The notes under the pieces: model-generated
The model's database searches: none
The model's input: only the letters and a program-made list of their open reading frames with translations
What the model was told of the DNA's origin: nothing
In this document: positions 4,374 to 6,234 of the stretch, one piece after another
Layout: each line of letters starts with the position of its first letter
Position numbering within the stretch: the stretch's first letter is position 1
Assembly (NCBI GenBank): GCA_002780205.1
Contig: PEVQ01000013.1
Span: 1 to 6,234, forward strand
From: Elusimicrobia bacterium CG06_land_8_20_14_3_00_38_11
Lineage (GTDB): Bacteria > Elusimicrobiota > UBA8919
Direction: 5' to 3'
Length of the DNA: 6,234 bases
Program-made: the position numbers and the translations under genes

Positions 4374-6119
4374 ATGACGAAAAAAATTTCTTTTCTGTGT
4401 ATTCAAATAATTATTTTTTTAACCCCGCTCGCTTTTTACACGGGAACAAAAGATAATTTTTTAATCAAAGAAACAATTTTTTATATTTTCGGTCTTGCTG
4501 TTGCCCTGCTTCTTATACTCAAGATATTGGTGAAAAGACAGCAACTTAAAAGCGGGTGGCTCGGAGTTCCGCTTATTTTATATCTTGTGGCAATAGCGGC
4601 ATCTTCCGTTAATGCGGTTCACCACCAATTGGTTTTTGAGTTTCTCTTTTTTTGGATTGTGATTGCTTCCGTTTATTTTACCGCCAGAGAGTTTTCCGAT
4701 AACGATTCAATAAAAATTTTAGATGTCATATTCGTTTCAGCATTCATAGTAACCATCTACGGGGTTTTGCAATATCTCCGTCTTGACCCAATCAAATGGC
4801 TTTATGATTTCGGTGGAAGACCATCTTCAACATTCGGCAATCCCAACTTTTTTTCAGGTTATCTTTTGCTCGTTTTCCCTCTGATTTTTGTAAAAATGAT
4901 TTCAACCCGCCGGCCGTCAAAACATATTTTCTGGATGCTTTTTTGCTTTCTGGTAGTGTTTAACATAGGAATTGCAAAAACGCGCGGCGCGTGGCTGGCA
5001 TTTTTTTTGGCGGTGGTATGTTTAAGCATCTTACAGATGATTTATCTGAAAGTTAAATTTATAACGGCAAAAAGATTTTTTAGAGGAACTTTCTGGCTTT
5101 TCCTTTTGTTTTCGGCGGTATTTATTATTTCAATTGACAATTTTAAGACAGTAAAAAGTTTTTTCGGCGAAGAAAATGTATCGGTTACTGAAAGGATTTT
5201 TAAGTGGAAAACAGGCATGGAAATGTTCAAAGAACATCCGCTTTTTGGTGTCGGCGCCGGAAACCTGAAAGTTAATTTTGCGAATTACCAATCAAAAATT
5301 AAAAGAGGCACTCGGTTAAAAAGCACAAGCGAATCAAATCTGCACAACGAGTTTTTACAGCGTCTTGCCGAAACCGGTATTTTCGGCATCATCGCTTTTA
5401 TATCGGTATTTTTTGTTTTCTTTTTTCGGTGTGCAAAATTACTTCATAGCAAGATGAAATCGGAAGAGTCGGAATTCAATCTGATGATGGGTATTTTTAC
5501 AGGCGCATTTTCCGTTTTTGTATATGGTTTAACCAATTTCCCTTTTTCAATAGTTCCGGTTGCATCCACAATGTTTGTGCTTTTCGGTATCTCGGAATCA
5601 TACCAAGAAAAAAAATATCTTACCGAAGTTCCTCAAAAACATCCGTCCCTTCTTTTATTTTTGATAATTCTTGCGGGCTGGATATTTCTAATTTGTGAAA
5701 TAGTGATTCCAAAATTTACGGGAGATATTGCCAGACGGAAAGGCGATTTATATTTTTCCGTAAATGCCTTGCAACTGGCGGCAAAAGAATACGAAAAAGC
5801 GATAAAATTGGATTATTACCATTCTGAAAGAACCGCATTTGATTTAGGTGAGACGTACAGAAAATTTGATGATTATGACAAGGCGATTGAGTCATACAAA
5901 ATTTCAGTCGCGCTGCGGAATTACGGCGAGGTTTATAACAACATAGGAAACTGTTATTATCTTAAAGGAGATTTTGACAATGCGCTTTTTTACTGGAAAA
6001 AGGCGGTTGGAATTGGCTTGCCCGACGAGAAAATTCAACAGCAGGTTCTTAAGTCAATAGATATTCTTAAAAAAAAGTTAAAACCACAGATGGACGCAGA
6101 GAAAAAGGCAGAGAATTAG
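4374..6119 (+). CDS. O-antigen ligase/polymerase-like membrane protein with C-terminal TPR region
   Basis: A 581-residue inner-membrane protein resembling the WaaL/Wzy_C superfamily, which transfers or polymerises undecaprenyl-linked glycans on the periplasmic face. Seen: about 12 hydrophobic segments between residues 7 and 446; GRPSSTFGNPNFFSGYL (148-164); TRGAWLAF (203-210); a large loop with RIFKWKTGMEMF and EHPLFGVGAGNL (274-298); and HNEFLQRLAETGIFG (324-338), whose H324 matches the conserved histidine of the family. Residues about 450-560 form roughly three TPR-like helical repeats (QLAAKEYEKAIKLD, FDLGETYRKFDDYDKAIESYK, YNNIGNCYYLKGDFDNALFYWKKA), probably outside the membrane and mediating partner binding. 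The last dozen codons (from KPQMDAEKKAEN) derive from a dispersed repeat. There is no Shine-Dalgarno before ATG 4374; the upstream sequence is repeat. The glycan acceptor is unknown; a flagellin- or pilin-glycosylating ligase is an alternative. Confidence 0.88.
   Translation: MTKKISFLCIQIIIFLTPLAFYTGTKDNFLIKETIFYIFGLAVALLLILKILVKRQQLKSGWLGVPLILYLVAIAASSVNAVHHQLVFEFLFFWIVIASVYFTAREFSDNDSIKILDVIFVSAFIVTIYGVLQYLRLDPIKWLYDFGGRPSSTFGNPNFFSGYLLLVFPLIFVKMISTRRPSKHIFWMLFCFLVVFNIGIAKTRGAWLAFFLAVVCLSILQMIYLKVKFITAKRFFRGTFWLFLLFSAVFIISIDNFKTVKSFFGEENVSVTERIFKWKTGMEMFKEHPLFGVGAGNLKVNFANYQSKIKRGTRLKSTSESNLHNEFLQRLAETGIFGIIAFISVFFVFFFRCAKLLHSKMKSEESEFNLMMGIFTGAFSVFVYGLTNFPFSIVPVASTMFVLFGISESYQEKKYLTEVPQKHPSLLLFLIILAGWIFLICEIVIPKFTGDIARRKGDLYFSVNALQLAAKEYEKAIKLDYYHSERTAFDLGETYRKFDDYDKAIESYKISVALRNYGEVYNNIGNCYYLKGDFDNALFYWKKAVGIGLPDEKIQQQVLKSIDILKKKLKPQMDAEKKAEN
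6081..6119 (+). repeat. Dispersed-repeat copy forming the 3' end of the ligase-like gene
   Basis: CCACAGATGGACGCAGA (6084-6100), within the coding sequence, matches the intergenic arm at 4219-4235 at 14 of 17 positions. The final CAGAGAATTAG (6109-6119), which includes the stop codon, recurs exactly at 6129-6139. The last 12 residues and stop are therefore repeat-encoded. Confidence 0.7.
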
Positions 6120-6123
6120 TTTA

Positions 6124-6175
6124 AACGACAGAGAATTAGATATTGCCTTGACTAATTCTCTAATTCTCTGTCGTT
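6124..6175. repeat. Perfect 17-bp inverted repeat downstream of the ligase-like gene
   Basis: AACGACAGAGAATTAGA (6124-6140) and TCTAATTCTCTGTCGTT (6159-6175) are perfect complements around an 18-base loop. An extra CTAATTCTC copy lies in the loop (6152-6160), overlapping the right arm, and an extra GAGAATTAG lies in the gene end (6111-6119), so alternative pairings exist. It could help end or protect the transcript, but no T-run follows, so it is not a canonical intrinsic terminator. Confidence 0.85.
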
Positions 6176-6201
6176 ACTACTCAGAGCGGAATATACTTTA
6201 C

Positions 6202-6234
6202 ATTGGTGAAGCACTTCGTCTGTCACCCTGAGTG
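6202..6234. repeat. Partial dispersed repeat at window edge (GTCACCCTGA type)
   Basis: ATTGGTGAAGCACTTCGTCT (6202-6221) matches 4262-4281 at 17 of 20 positions, and the following GTCACCCTGA resembles the GTCATGCTGA arm of the same element. The window ends inside it, so its far arm is not visible. Confidence 0.6.

Overview
The window looks like a piece of chromosome from an A+T-rich, probably Gram-negative-type bacterium. The envelope/polysaccharide gene content and the eukaryote-looking intergenic repeats (CACAGAGACACAGAG, CCACAGATGGAC and GTCATNCTGA types) remind me of genomes from uncultured candidate phyla such as Omnitrophota or Elusimicrobiota. That placement is a low-confidence impression, since no marker gene is present. 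All five convincing genes lie on the + strand. No rRNA, tRNA, CRISPR array, transposase or phage gene is visible, and no gene-free stretch exceeds 300 bases.

Layout: a short WrbA/flavodoxin-like protein (36-512); a SuhB-type inositol monophosphatase family protein (527-1318) 14 bases later; a repeat-filled gap; a membrane protein with two identical-spacing zinc ribbons flanking a glycine-zipper membrane domain (1496-2554); a repeat-filled gap; an alpha-D-phosphohexomutase (phosphoglucomutase/phosphomannomutase, 2731-4203); a repeat-filled gap; and an O-antigen ligase/polymerase-like membrane protein with a C-terminal TPR region (4374-6119). The last 115 bases hold a perfect 17-bp dyad and the start of another dispersed repeat. 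The hexomutase and the ligase-like protein fit a common theme of making sugar phosphates and assembling surface glycans, and the sugar-phosphate-phosphatase family gene is compatible with it. The flavodoxin and the zinc-ribbon protein have no obvious link to that theme.

The most striking property is the density of small repeats, including inside genes. The hexomutase carries two four-copy heptamer arrays (GATGGAA x4 and CACTTCC x4, mutually complementary over five of seven bases) plus a third heptamer array (GGGACGA x3). All stay in frame: the first two with their spacer total 66 bp and the third 21 bp, and removing them on paper restores a normal-looking reading frame. The three larger intergenic gaps (177, 176 and 170 bp) each hold a different nested inverted-repeat element. 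One of these sits exactly after an intact Shine-Dalgarno plus ATG that overlaps the stop of the upstream gene, and a related repeat has supplied the last codons of the ligase gene. I see no complete new enzymatic system; the novelty here is the invasion of coding and intergenic DNA by short structured repeats.
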